Positions 16,084 to 25,077 of a stretch of DNA of 64,000 nt are shown here, in pieces. The stretch's first letter is position 1, and each line of letters starts with the position of its first letter. Position numbers and translations under genes: made by a program. The DNA comes from Methylophaga sp. Lineage in GTDB: Bacteria > Pseudomonadota > Gammaproteobacteria > Nitrosococcales > Methylophagaceae. The notes below the pieces were generated by a model, which was given only the letters and a program-made list of their open reading frames with translations, was not told where the DNA came from and ran no database searches. The DNA lies in the NCBI GenBank assembly GCA_002696735.1, contig NZSL01000008.1, positions 62,001 to 126,000 of the forward strand. Direction: 5' to 3'.

Positions 16084-16542
16084 TTATTCAGCCATATTCC
16101 AGATATGTGAAACGACTTCCCATTCATCCTGGTCGTTCTGTTGCAGAACTGTCATCAATACACCATTAAATGTCATCGTTTCACCATTTTCACCTTCAAC
16201 ATCTGCTGACCAGTTAGCCAATTGACTGACTTGTCCTGCAGATGAATAAGTGGCGATAGTGGTTATATTATGATTGTGCAGCCCATTATCGAAAAAGCCC
16301 TGAAACAGTGCCGCAATCTCCTGCTGGCCATTCAACACATTGCCATCACCGGGCGACAAAGTGGCTTGTGATGCATAAAGTTCGGTTAACGCATCGAGAT
16401 CCTTATCGTTGAAAGCAGCATTCCACTGCTCATTGGCAGAATTAATGACTTCCTGTGCATCATAGTCAGCACCGGGGTTACTGCATGCACTCACTGCCAG
16501 AATAAGCAGACTTAAGGGTAATAAACGATTTAAAAATTTCAT
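16084..16542 (-). CDS. Lipoprotein with SnoaL/DUF4440-like fold
   Basis: 152 residues. The N-terminal signal ends in the lipobox LAVSAC, so the mature protein should be lipidated at that Cys and be in the periplasm or outer membrane. The rest resembles SnoaL-like/DUF4440 proteins of the NTF2 fold: an alpha helix with NEQWNAAFNDKDLDALTELY, then GDGNVLNGQQEIAALFQGFF and strands ending DEWEVVSHIWN. These domains bind small ligands or act as isomerases or ketosteroid-type enzymes; the substrate here is unknown. The ATG at 16542 follows AAGGA at seven bases. It is the second gene after a MarR regulator that it probably shares a message with, suggesting MarR-controlled expression. Confidence 0.75.
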   Translation of the reverse strand: MKFLNRLLPLSLLILAVSACSNPGADYDAQEVINSANEQWNAAFNDKDLDALTELYASQATLSPGDGNVLNGQQEIAALFQGFFDNGLHNHNITTIATYSSAGQVSQLANWSADVEGENGETMTFNGVLMTVLQQNDQDEWEVVSHIWNMAE

Positions 16543-16567
16543 AGAGATTCCTTTTTTTTTTTGAACA

Positions 16568-17089
16568 TTATTTAAGATGAGATTCATCTTCAAAAACATG
16601 TCGTTGTTGATAGATTTTTTTCAATAACGACATAAGTTGGGTTGTTTCAGTTTCGCTCAGCGCCTGCATTAATTGATTTACACGTTGATAATAACCAGGC
16701 ATTACCTCATCAAGTTTTGCCTGTCCCAGAACGGTCATTCGAATCAGTATCTGCCGTCTATCCCGCTTACCATGCACGCGACTGATTAATTTATCGCGTA
16801 ACAACCCATCTAATAAACCGGTCATGGTGGCTCGCGAAACCCCCGCTTTTTCAGCCAGCGCTGAGGGTGTTGAACTCAGGTTATCCTCTCGCATCAGCAA
16901 TAGCAAAACCCACCATCGTCCCTGTAACAAGTCATATTCCGCAAGATAGCTGTTTAATCCCAAAGACAAATCAGAACCGACGCGCAGCAGATTCAAAAAT
17001 GTCATGACATTTTTAATGTCGGTTTGCGGGTAACGATCGGCAAACTTCTGTAATATTTCAGCGTTAGGAATATCTTTAACTTGTAACAT
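16568..17089 (-). CDS. MarR-family transcriptional regulator
   Basis: 173 residues with a winged helix-turn-helix of the MarR family: recognition region STPSALAEKAGVSRATMTGLLDGLLRDKLI and wing RVHGKRDRRQILIRMT. Long terminal helices for dimerisation flank it. It would bind a short palindrome as a dimer and release it on ligand binding. A sigma-70 promoter (TTGACA, 16 bases, TATAAG; 17099-17126) predicts a start site near 17092, so the upstream GTG at 17113 is excluded and the ATG at 17089 would be almost leaderless. The downstream lipoprotein gene starts 25 bases after its stop and is probably co-regulated. Confidence 0.85.
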   Translation of the reverse strand: MLQVKDIPNAEILQKFADRYPQTDIKNVMTFLNLLRVGSDLSLGLNSYLAEYDLLQGRWWVLLLLMREDNLSSTPSALAEKAGVSRATMTGLLDGLLRDKLISRVHGKRDRRQILIRMTVLGQAKLDEVMPGYYQRVNQLMQALSETETTQLMSLLKKIYQQRHVFEDESHLK

Positions 17090-17098
17090 GATAGCTAG

Positions 17099-17126
17099 CT
17101 TATAGTTAGCCACCTAATCATGTCAA
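17099..17126 (-). promoter_or_regulatory. Sigma-70 promoter of the marR-lipoprotein operon
   Basis: On the minus strand TTGACA (17121-17126), 16 bases, TATAAG (17099-17104). The spacer and -10 region contain TAGCTAGC and TTAGC-like repeats that might be the MarR operator. Confidence 0.6.
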
Positions 17127-17295
17127 ATCCAATTCAGTTAGTAATTAATGATATATTTGAATCAGAATGTAACAGTCCTGTTTGCTGAGATAACACCATT
17201 GTTTTGTATTGACTCAACTTTTTTCTTATTTCGATCCAGCGAACGGAGTTCATTTTCCGTCGATCGCCACTGCCGTTTCTAATTAGGTTTGTCCG

Positions 17296-19128
17296 GTGTC
17301 TGCTAAACCTGTTTTACGATTACGTTACCCAATTCATAGCAAACTACTGCTTTATACCTTCGTGCTGATTGGGTTGACGTTGCTGGTCATTTATCAAAAT
17401 TATCAATCGCAGTTATCAGCCTACTCCTCACAAATTAACCAACAGATCGAGCAACGTAACCAGTTGCTGGCATTGATGCAGACCCAGTTACTGGAATCTA
17501 AACTGGAAGCCATTGATCAAACGTTGAAACTGATCAGTTCATATCCCGATTTTATTAAAAATTCTGCACCTCATACTTATCTCCTTGAGAAATATTCTCA
17601 AAATAATCCTGAAATGCAGGCTCTATTGCATATCAATGCGGATGGGCTGTTACGCTATCCCATGCATCAGCGTAGTCAGTTGGATTTATCCGGGCGAGAC
17701 TATTTTAAAGTGCATCAGAACTCAAAAACGGATGGCGTTTTCACTTCAAAACCCATGCTTCCTGGCCGGGGGCATTCAGATCCGGTTATGGTGATCAGTC
17801 GGGGTCTTTATGATTCGAACGATAATTTTCAAGGGGTCATCGCCGCCGTTATCGATATCGAAACCTTTTCATGGGCTCTCAGTGGTATCAGTGTCAATGC
17901 CCAGCTATTTTCATCGATTGTTCATCAAGAAGGTGAAGTTGTATTTCGAGTCCCCTATAGAAACTTCGAAGTTGGGCAAACTCTGGATTACGTAAAAGAT
18001 CGTAGCGATAAAGACAAACTACCCTTAACCGGTGAAGGGATTTATCAGCATTTTAGTGGTGATTATCAATTTGCCTATCAGACATTGCCCAAATGGAAGT
18101 TACACGTTTTTGTCGGTGAAAATCGAGCCGTAGTCGATGAATTAATTTCCAACTACCGTTTTGCCCATCTCCGTAACAGCTTTTTGACCGCACTATCCTT
18201 AATGTTACTGATTCTGGCCACCGCCTGGTTAATTGGCCGGCGTTTGGATATAAACAAACAACTGATTGAAAGCAAAGCGGCTCTGCAGCAAAGCTATCAG
18301 CGTAATCAGGCGATTATCAAAGCCATTCCGGATCTGCTGTTTACCATTGATAAAAATGGCAAAATCATTGATTTTGAACACGGCGATGGTGTGCCATTGC
18401 TGATGTCTGAACAGGACTTTATTAATAAACATATAACTGAAACATTACCTGACTTTCTGGCGCAGCGGACGTTACTGGCGTTACAAAAAACGCTGGGTAG
18501 TGGAGAAAGTGATTATTACGAATACGAACTGAATCTGTCAGGCAAACAGCATTTTTTCATGGCCCGCTCTTCGCCAATCAACGAGGACAGAATGCTGGTT
18601 GTTGTCATTGATATTACCGAGCGTAAAAAATCTGAAAACGCCCTACAGTGGCAGGCAACACATGACAGTCTGACGCAGTTACCCAATCGGGTTTTATTTT
18701 ATGATCGACTGAATCAGGCCATTACCGAATCAGCCCGATATAAACAGCCCTTTTGCCTGCTTTATATCGACCTCAATGATTTCAAACTAGTCAACGATAA
18801 CTATGGGCATCTAAATGGCGATATGTTGTTGATCCTGGTGGCACAACGTATTCGTGAATCAATTCGTCAGTCAGACACGGCTGCCAGACTGGCGGGAGAT
18901 GAATTCGCCATTATTGTTAACCACAGTAATCTGGAAGAAGCCATGCAAGTCTCGGAAAAGCTACGGGAACAGTTATCGGTTGGTTATGAATTAAATGATG
19001 GCGTGATGCTGAATATCAGTGCCAGCATTGGTATTGCTTGTTATCCTCATGATGGTAAGGATGCCGATGAGCTGATTCTGCATGCTGATAACAGTATGTA
19101 TCATGACAAACGTTCAACTGCTTCTTAA
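17296..19128 (+). CDS. dCache-PAS-GGDEF diguanylate cyclase
   Basis: 610 residues, opening with GTG. A first membrane helix at about residues 16-35, a periplasmic dCache-type region (about 40-290, including LSGRDYFKVHQNS and VMVISRGLYDSND, typical of dCache_1), a second helix near 297-315, a PAS domain (about 345-450) and a C-terminal GGDEF domain. The active-site motif is AGDEF rather than GGDEF, a variant still found in working cyclases, with an RxxD inhibitory site (RQSD). It is divergent from the marR gene, with about 180 bases between. YFKVHQ-type dCache domains often sense amino acids or small organics; the ligand here is unknown. Confidence 0.85.
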   Translation: MSAKPVLRLRYPIHSKLLLYTFVLIGLTLLVIYQNYQSQLSAYSSQINQQIEQRNQLLALMQTQLLESKLEAIDQTLKLISSYPDFIKNSAPHTYLLEKYSQNNPEMQALLHINADGLLRYPMHQRSQLDLSGRDYFKVHQNSKTDGVFTSKPMLPGRGHSDPVMVISRGLYDSNDNFQGVIAAVIDIETFSWALSGISVNAQLFSSIVHQEGEVVFRVPYRNFEVGQTLDYVKDRSDKDKLPLTGEGIYQHFSGDYQFAYQTLPKWKLHVFVGENRAVVDELISNYRFAHLRNSFLTALSLMLLILATAWLIGRRLDINKQLIESKAALQQSYQRNQAIIKAIPDLLFTIDKNGKIIDFEHGDGVPLLMSEQDFINKHITETLPDFLAQRTLLALQKTLGSGESDYYEYELNLSGKQHFFMARSSPINEDRMLVVVIDITERKKSENALQWQATHDSLTQLPNRVLFYDRLNQAITESARYKQPFCLLYIDLNDFKLVNDNYGHLNGDMLLILVAQRIRESIRQSDTAARLAGDEFAIIVNHSNLEEAMQVSEKLREQLSVGYELNDGVMLNISASIGIACYPHDGKDADELILHADNSMYHDKRSTAS

Positions 19129-19161
19129 TTCAGACAGACAGCAAGCGTCTGATGTAAGCTG

Positions 19162-20577
19162 ATGCCTATGAATTCAAAGATTGAAAAACTAGGTCTGCGC
19201 CTCAATAAAACACTTGATGGAATTGATCAACAAGCCAGCAAATGGGTGGCGCGCAGTCTCGATAAACATCTGAGTATTGGCATTACCGGTTTTAGCGGTA
19301 GTGGCAAGTCGACTTTTATTACCAGCCTTATTCATCAACTCAAATATTCCAGTAATGCAAATCTGGGAGGCTTCCTGCCAGCCAGAGATGAACGCCTGTT
19401 AAATGTCGAATTACAGCCACTGGATGATTTACCACTATTCGATTATCAACAGGGAATTCAGGCCCTGGCAGGTGATCCACCTGCCTGGCCACCATCAACT
19501 ACTCATATCAGCGGTTGCCGGTTAATCATTGAATTCAAAAAGAAATCCATGTTGCCGACCTTTACAGGAGAAACCCGTCGATTCACGCTGGAATTACGTG
19601 ATTATCCAGGTGAATGGTTGCTCGACATTGCCATGTTGCAGCAAGATTATCGGCAATGGAGTATGGATACTGCTGCACTTTGTTCCAAAGGCATCCGTCA
19701 TCAACTCGCGGAAGAGATGCAAAAAGAGTTTAATGATTTGGATCCGCTCGCCCCAATTGATGAACAACAAATTGAAGCATTATTTGTTCGTTATCGAAGT
19801 TTTCTGATGACATGTAAAACAGCAGGTTTGACATTTATTCAACCTGGGAGGGCTTTATTGCCTGACAGCAGTGACTTTCCAGTGTTTATTCCATTGTTCA
19901 ATCTGCAATCGCTCAGCCCGCAAGAATTAGACAATGCCGATGATGACTCCTTATACAAAGTCATGCAGCAACGCTATAAAACCTATCTGAAAAACTTTGT
20001 TCAGCCATTTTATAAAACTTTTTTCCGTGGCATTGATCGTCAGGTGGTATTGATCGATGTGCTGAAAGCTTTGAGCGGAGGCAAGGAAAAATTTGACGAT
20101 ATGGTGATTGCTTTCAGCCGGATTATTGATTGCTATCGCGTGGGGCATAATGCGTTTCTGAACCGTTTATTTAGCCCTCAGGTCGAAAAAATTCTGTTTC
20201 TGGCATCCAAACCGGATCGAATTTTAATGAATCAGCACGAATCTTTGCGTCGTCTGTGCGACGATATAATCAGCCATATCTGCCCACAATCGGTTAGAAA
20301 TCGTATTGAAATCGAAACGGAGATAGCGGCCGCTGTACGAACGACACATGATCATAATGATCATCTGACTGCCAGACTACTGGATGGACAATATGGCGAA
20401 CTACGCCACCCTGCTATTCCCGACAAACTGCCTGATCCCGATCAGTGGCATCAATTATCACGCTGGAATCCGCCCGTACTTCGAGCTCCGCTCAACCCTG
20501 ACTTGATAATGGGCGGACGTCTGGCTCATATTCGGATGGATAAAGTATTACGGGATCTGATAGGAGATAAATTCTGA
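19162..20577 (+). CDS. ycjX: YcjX-like P-loop protein (DUF463)
   Basis: 471 residues, matching the YcjX/DUF463 family of nucleoside-triphosphate-binding proteins. A Walker A motif GFSGSGKST lies at about residues 43-51. Segments such as FTLELRDYPGEWLLDIAML and ILFLASKPDRI are typical of the family. In enterobacteria ycjX and ycjF follow the phage-shock psp operon and are induced by envelope stress; their molecular role is not established. Here ycjX is directly joined to ycjF by a one-base overlap of stop and start, but no pspA homologue is in the window. The ATG at 19162 lacks a strong ribosome-binding site; a second ATG two codons later is possible. Confidence 0.9.
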   Translation: MPMNSKIEKLGLRLNKTLDGIDQQASKWVARSLDKHLSIGITGFSGSGKSTFITSLIHQLKYSSNANLGGFLPARDERLLNVELQPLDDLPLFDYQQGIQALAGDPPAWPPSTTHISGCRLIIEFKKKSMLPTFTGETRRFTLELRDYPGEWLLDIAMLQQDYRQWSMDTAALCSKGIRHQLAEEMQKEFNDLDPLAPIDEQQIEALFVRYRSFLMTCKTAGLTFIQPGRALLPDSSDFPVFIPLFNLQSLSPQELDNADDDSLYKVMQQRYKTYLKNFVQPFYKTFFRGIDRQVVLIDVLKALSGGKEKFDDMVIAFSRIIDCYRVGHNAFLNRLFSPQVEKILFLASKPDRILMNQHESLRRLCDDIISHICPQSVRNRIEIETEIAAAVRTTHDHNDHLTARLLDGQYGELRHPAIPDKLPDPDQWHQLSRWNPPVLRAPLNPDLIMGGRLAHIRMDKVLRDLIGDKF

Positions 20578-21632
20578 TGGCTTCCACAGAAGATTTTTTT
20601 AAACCTAAACCACAACAGGAAGCTAAGCAAAAAGCGGATATATCCCCCGAGGAAACTGAAAACTTTTTCAAAGTTCTCTCCGAAAACAACGAGGTCAACC
20701 TGCCTGATTCGGTGGAAACTGATCCATTGCTCGATTTTGACGACACATTACTGATACCGCCGCGCCGTAATCGTGGTTTGAAATGGTTGATCGTCACATT
20801 GTTCATTCTGTTAATCGGTATGTTGGCCTGGGATGTAGTTGATTTTGCACAAATGCTCTGGCAACAAAGCAAAGCGATGGGGTTAGCCTTCAGTGCCTTC
20901 GCAGCTTTCTTAGCAGGTCTGGTAGTACAGCAATTACTGGTGTATCGCCGCAACCAGAAACAGCTTAAACGGGCCGATCAGATCCGCGAACAGGCTGCTC
21001 AACTGGTCCATGAACAACATATCGGCAATGCAAAAAAATGGCTGAATTCGCTAGAGACTTTCTACGATGGTCAGCCACAGGCTGATTTATTAAAACCTTG
21101 TGTTGATAAGCTACCTGACTATCTAAATGACAGTGAAGTTGTCTATCGTATCAGTGAAGATTTCTACCGGCAGCTGGACCGCCAGGCAATCCATATTATT
21201 GAACGTACCAGTATCAGCAGTGCTGCAATGATTGCGGTCAGCCAGCTGGCAGTTGTTGATTCTTTGTTAGTGGTCTGGAAAACACTGAAAATGATTAACC
21301 AGATCAATATTATTTATGGCGTCAGATTAAATCGCTTAGCTCAATGGCGATTAAATCTACGGGTATGCAAAATTGCACTTGGCAGTTACGCCAGCCAGGC
21401 GGGCATTAGTTTCTTTTCTGAACAGGTCGGTATTGGTTTGGGGGGCAAAATTCTGGGCAGCGTGGCCCAGGGATTTGGTGTGGGTTTGTATCAGGCCAGA
21501 ATCGGTATCCATGCAATGCAACATATTCGGCCAGTCGCCTTCACCAATGACGAAAGACCCAAACTGAATATGTTTGCCAACCTGTTACGCCGTAAATTAA
21601 CCAAGCTGACGGCAGAACAGGACTCAGATTAA
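20577..21632 (+). CDS. ycjF: YcjF-like membrane protein (DUF697)
   Basis: 351 residues of the YcjF/TIGR01620 family. An acidic N-terminal region (about 1-60), two adjacent membrane helices (about 70-90 and 100-122), then a cytoplasmic helical domain with a DUF697 region near the C-terminus, including the Gly-rich SEQVGIGLGGKILGSVAQGF. Its start ATG shares a base with the ycjX stop (TGATG), so the two are translationally coupled and probably act together at the inner membrane in a stress response. Size and topology are normal for the family. Confidence 0.88.
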   Translation: MASTEDFFKPKPQQEAKQKADISPEETENFFKVLSENNEVNLPDSVETDPLLDFDDTLLIPPRRNRGLKWLIVTLFILLIGMLAWDVVDFAQMLWQQSKAMGLAFSAFAAFLAGLVVQQLLVYRRNQKQLKRADQIREQAAQLVHEQHIGNAKKWLNSLETFYDGQPQADLLKPCVDKLPDYLNDSEVVYRISEDFYRQLDRQAIHIIERTSISSAAMIAVSQLAVVDSLLVVWKTLKMINQINIIYGVRLNRLAQWRLNLRVCKIALGSYASQAGISFFSEQVGIGLGGKILGSVAQGFGVGLYQARIGIHAMQHIRPVAFTNDERPKLNMFANLLRRKLTKLTAEQDSD

Positions 21633-21649
21633 CCTGACTATTCTGGCTG

Positions 21650-24457
21650 TCAGAGTTGAGCGATCAGGTGATTTGAACCGAATATATGCACCCCATTACG
21701 TCCAGCAGATTTCACCTCGTATAAGGCCAGGTCCGCCTTTTTGGTAAGCTCGCTGACCGTTTCGTTTTCAGCATCGCCTGGGAAGATTGCTACCCCGATA
21801 CTCAGGGTAATACGAAAGTCATGCGTATTTACATTTAAAGGCTTCGATACCGTTTCCAGAATATGCTCTGCCACTAATTTGGCATCATCTGGCTTTTTGA
21901 GTTCGGTGAGTAAAATAACAAATTCATCACCACCGACACGGCTTAAGGTGTCTGTCTGTCGTAAGCAGTGTGACATTCTGTCAGCAACAGATTTAAGAAT
22001 CTCATCCCCAACATCATGACCATGGGTATCGTTAATTTGTTTAAAGTGGTCGACATCGACAAACATCAACGCAATGGGATAGCCCACCCGTTTCGCATGT
22101 GCCAGAGTATGACCAATTCGTTCATCAAACAAACGCCGATTTGGTAGCCCCGTTAAGGTATCGTGATATGCCATCTGACGAATACGATCCGATTCGGATT
22201 TGCGAGCGGTTACATCTTCAATTTGTGAAATAAAATGGATGACCTCGCCCTTTTCATTACGAACTAACGACACACTCAGCAATACAAAAATGACATCACC
22301 GGTTTTATGAAAATAGCGCTTTTCCATCTGATAGTGTTCGAGATCCCCATTGAGTAATTTCCGTACATACTCAAGATCCAAATCCAGATCGTCTGGATGT
22401 GTCACATCAACAAAGGTTTTATCCATCAACTCTTCTTCGCTGTATCCCAACATTCGACAGAGTGCACCATTTACTTCCAACCAACGACCATCCAGACCAA
22501 CAATCGCCATGCCAATTGCGGCGGTATCAAACGCATTGCGGAAACGTTCTTCACTTTGTTGCAATGCCAACTCAGCCTGTTTACGCCATGAAATATCGGT
22601 TTTGGTGCCAATAACGCGAATCGGATTCCCATCGGCATCACGTTCGGCTACCGTGGCGCTGCCCAGCATCCATTTCCAGCTGCCATCCTTGCTGAGAATA
22701 CGATGCTCATTTCGATATTCCGGTTTTTCCCCACTAAACATCCGGTTGATATCGGCCGTTACCCTTTCGATATCCTGAGGATGTATTAATTTCAGCCAAT
22801 GTTCCATCTGACCGATAATTTCACCCGGAGCATAGCCGAGCATGGCCAGTAATTTATCAGAGAACACCACAACATTATTGGCCACATCCCAGTCCCAGAC
22901 CCCGGCTCCACTGCCCTCGAGAGCGTGTTTCCAACGTTGCTCAGTCTCCAGAATCCTTTTCTGGTGCTGCCAGTCTTCGGTGATGTCGTAGCTGACACCG
23001 ACCAGAGAAAGCAGCTGTCCAGCATCGTTGAAATAGAGTTCTGCTGAAGTATGAATCATTCGAATCTCAGCACCATGATGTATTCTGGAGCGAACGTCAA
23101 AAGATTTATGCTGTTGAATGGACTGTTCTACAGCCACTCGGAAAGGCAACAGATCCGCTTCGTGAATCAATTTTTCAAATTCCGCGTAATCCATTTGCTC
23201 AGTTGAGTTGGGTAGACCAAATACCTTGCTCGCCATACTGTCGAACATAATAATATTGGTTTCCACATCCCATTCCCAAATAGCAATTTCAGCCGCCTCT
23301 GTTGCCAGCGCCAGTCTCCGTGCATTCTGTCGATAGGATTTGGTCATTTGTGAAGCAATACGGATGGCGTTTGCCCGGCTTTTCGCAATGGCCGCAATCA
23401 CCAGGGCAAATAACAGGGAAATCACGATTCCGATTATCCAGGTTATCACTGTATTGTTACGCAGGATCGAATCAGCAAATTCCCGATCAGGTTGGCCTAC
23501 AAATGACCAGGTACGGCCACCCACCTCGTAGCTTTTTTGCAAACTAAATGACTCTTCGGATGCTACTCCAGGCTGAGAAAATAACAGGCTTTCGGATTTT
23601 TCGGCTTCATCATCATATATGTTTAGCAAGCCGACATTCTTATGTGTCATCAACACATCCTGCAAAACATCATCAATACGAAACACTGCATAGACCCAGC
23701 CTGAATGAATAGTTCGCTTACCAATGGCAACGTCTGATTCGCTCGCGTCGATGTACACAGGCAGATACATCAACAAACCATTGATGGTCGAGTCTGAACC
23801 ATCCTGTTTTAAAAAAACCTTTTCGGTAATGCTTGCCTTGCCGGTTTTGACCGCTCTATCCATGGCGTCTCTTCGAGTGATATCGGCATACATATCAAAG
23901 CCCAAAGCCCGCATATTTTTCTTGGTCACAGGTTCGATATAAAGGTTTGAGGTATATTTATCACGCACTCCCTGAGGATAAATATCATAGCTCAACATCC
24001 CGGATTGTCTGACTGCATTAATATGCATCTGTTTTTGTTCTGGAGAGAGAGCAACTACATAGCCCAGTCCCTGAATGCCTGGATAATTTTCTTCCAGTTT
24101 CAGGCTTTGATAAAAATTGGCAAAATCCTCACGAGACAAATCAGGAGAGACATAAAACAAGCCCTGGGTAGCTCGTAGCATTTCCTCATAGGCATTTATT
24201 TTTCCGACCACGGCATCGACGGCCTGATTAAAAGTGACGTTATAAGCAGCCTCTAAACGAACAGACTCCATCTCAGCCATTTTCCCTGCAACGAAATAGG
24301 TTAAAACCAAACCAAACAAAAACGCCACAAAAGACGTTACAAAGGTAAAAGGTTTAAGCAATAAGCTTTGATTAGTGCGAATAACCAGCTCCATTAATAG
24401 CGCATACGTTGAATGAACGAATTCATTTTTCAGGGAATCAATATCAAATTGAGCCAA
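21650..24457 (-). CDS. CHASE-PAS-PAS-PAS-GGDEF diguanylate cyclase
   Basis: Large membrane sensor of up to 935 residues. A first helix at about 37-58, a CHASE periplasmic sensor (about 80-330; YPGIQGLGYVVALSPEQ and ADITRRDAMDRAV are classic CHASE segments), a second helix near 338-360, three PAS/PAC modules (about 380-750) and a GGDEF domain with motif SRVGGDEFVILL and RxxD site (RQTD). No EAL domain. CHASE domains bind small ligands such as cytokinin-like or peptide signals; the ligand is unknown. The frame opens with TTG at 24457 without a clear ribosome-binding site; the ATG at 24394 is an alternative that keeps all domains. It converges on ycjF with 17 bases between stops. Confidence 0.87.
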   Translation of the reverse strand: MAQFDIDSLKNEFVHSTYALLMELVIRTNQSLLLKPFTFVTSFVAFLFGLVLTYFVAGKMAEMESVRLEAAYNVTFNQAVDAVVGKINAYEEMLRATQGLFYVSPDLSREDFANFYQSLKLEENYPGIQGLGYVVALSPEQKQMHINAVRQSGMLSYDIYPQGVRDKYTSNLYIEPVTKKNMRALGFDMYADITRRDAMDRAVKTGKASITEKVFLKQDGSDSTINGLLMYLPVYIDASESDVAIGKRTIHSGWVYAVFRIDDVLQDVLMTHKNVGLLNIYDDEAEKSESLLFSQPGVASEESFSLQKSYEVGGRTWSFVGQPDREFADSILRNNTVITWIIGIVISLLFALVIAAIAKSRANAIRIASQMTKSYRQNARRLALATEAAEIAIWEWDVETNIIMFDSMASKVFGLPNSTEQMDYAEFEKLIHEADLLPFRVAVEQSIQQHKSFDVRSRIHHGAEIRMIHTSAELYFNDAGQLLSLVGVSYDITEDWQHQKRILETEQRWKHALEGSGAGVWDWDVANNVVVFSDKLLAMLGYAPGEIIGQMEHWLKLIHPQDIERVTADINRMFSGEKPEYRNEHRILSKDGSWKWMLGSATVAERDADGNPIRVIGTKTDISWRKQAELALQQSEERFRNAFDTAAIGMAIVGLDGRWLEVNGALCRMLGYSEEELMDKTFVDVTHPDDLDLDLEYVRKLLNGDLEHYQMEKRYFHKTGDVIFVLLSVSLVRNEKGEVIHFISQIEDVTARKSESDRIRQMAYHDTLTGLPNRRLFDERIGHTLAHAKRVGYPIALMFVDVDHFKQINDTHGHDVGDEILKSVADRMSHCLRQTDTLSRVGGDEFVILLTELKKPDDAKLVAEHILETVSKPLNVNTHDFRITLSIGVAIFPGDAENETVSELTKKADLALYEVKSAGRNGVHIFGSNHLIAQL

Positions 24458-24647
24458 TCATCAGCAAAAAATTGACGTTGAACTTATTTGCTTAAGTTTG
24501 CCATCAAGCAAAATATAAAGAAACTCTACCTAATAAATAATCAAAATCGAAGGTAATTCATCACACTAGGGCTTTTTTTGATGCTTGAAGTTAATAGAAT
24601 TGGTTTTATATAGTTCTTGTCACCGTAGTCATGGTAAGCTGAAATTC

Positions 24648-24669
24648 AGGCCAGTTCTTGGCCTTTTAA
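24648..24669 (+). terminator. Terminator-like hairpin in the PA2779-family leader
   Basis: AGGCCA, loop GTTCT, TGGCCT followed by TTTAAA, directly upstream of the CGGAGGG ribosome-binding site. It could attenuate the downstream operon or end an upstream transcript. Confidence 0.45.
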
Positions 24670-24685
24670 ATCAACGGAGGGATGT

Positions 24686-25063
24686 ATGAAACAAAAAGTA
24701 TTTGCGTGGATTGCTTTGCTTGGCTTTTTCGGAAGCATCACCTTACCGGTGCAGGCAGCAATGATCAGCACGCCTGATGTTATTCAATCACAACAATCTG
24801 CATATGACCGCGAGCAATTGTCTTCAATGCTGGAACGTGACGATGTTCAGCAACAACTATTGTCAATGGGAGTTGCCCCCGAAACCGTTCAGGATCGTGT
24901 CAACAGCATGACTGATTTTGAAATTGCCCAGTTAAATGAGCAAATTAATGACATGCCAGCTGGCGGGATACTCGGTGCAATAGTACTTATCTTTGTTGTG
25001 TTTGTTATTACTGACGCTATCGGTGCAACCGACATTTTCCCTTTTGTCAGACCGGTCCGTTAA
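24686..25063 (+). CDS. PA2779-family small membrane protein
   Basis: 125 residues with a signal peptide (ending LPVQAAMI), a charged middle segment rich in Gln, Glu and Asp (about 35-90), and a C-terminal hydrophobic helix (GGILGAIVLIFVVFVITDAIG). This matches the PA2779 family, which is usually encoded next to a PA2778-type cysteine peptidase, as here. The function of the family is unknown; a substrate, chaperone or secreted partner of the peptidase is possible. CGGAGGG precedes the ATG. The next gene begins 15 bases downstream. Confidence 0.8.
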   Translation: MKQKVFAWIALLGFFGSITLPVQAAMISTPDVIQSQQSAYDREQLSSMLERDDVQQQLLSMGVAPETVQDRVNSMTDFEIAQLNEQINDMPAGGILGAIVLIFVVFVITDAIGATDIFPFVRPVR

Positions 25064-25077
25064 TCTGATTTAAGCTT

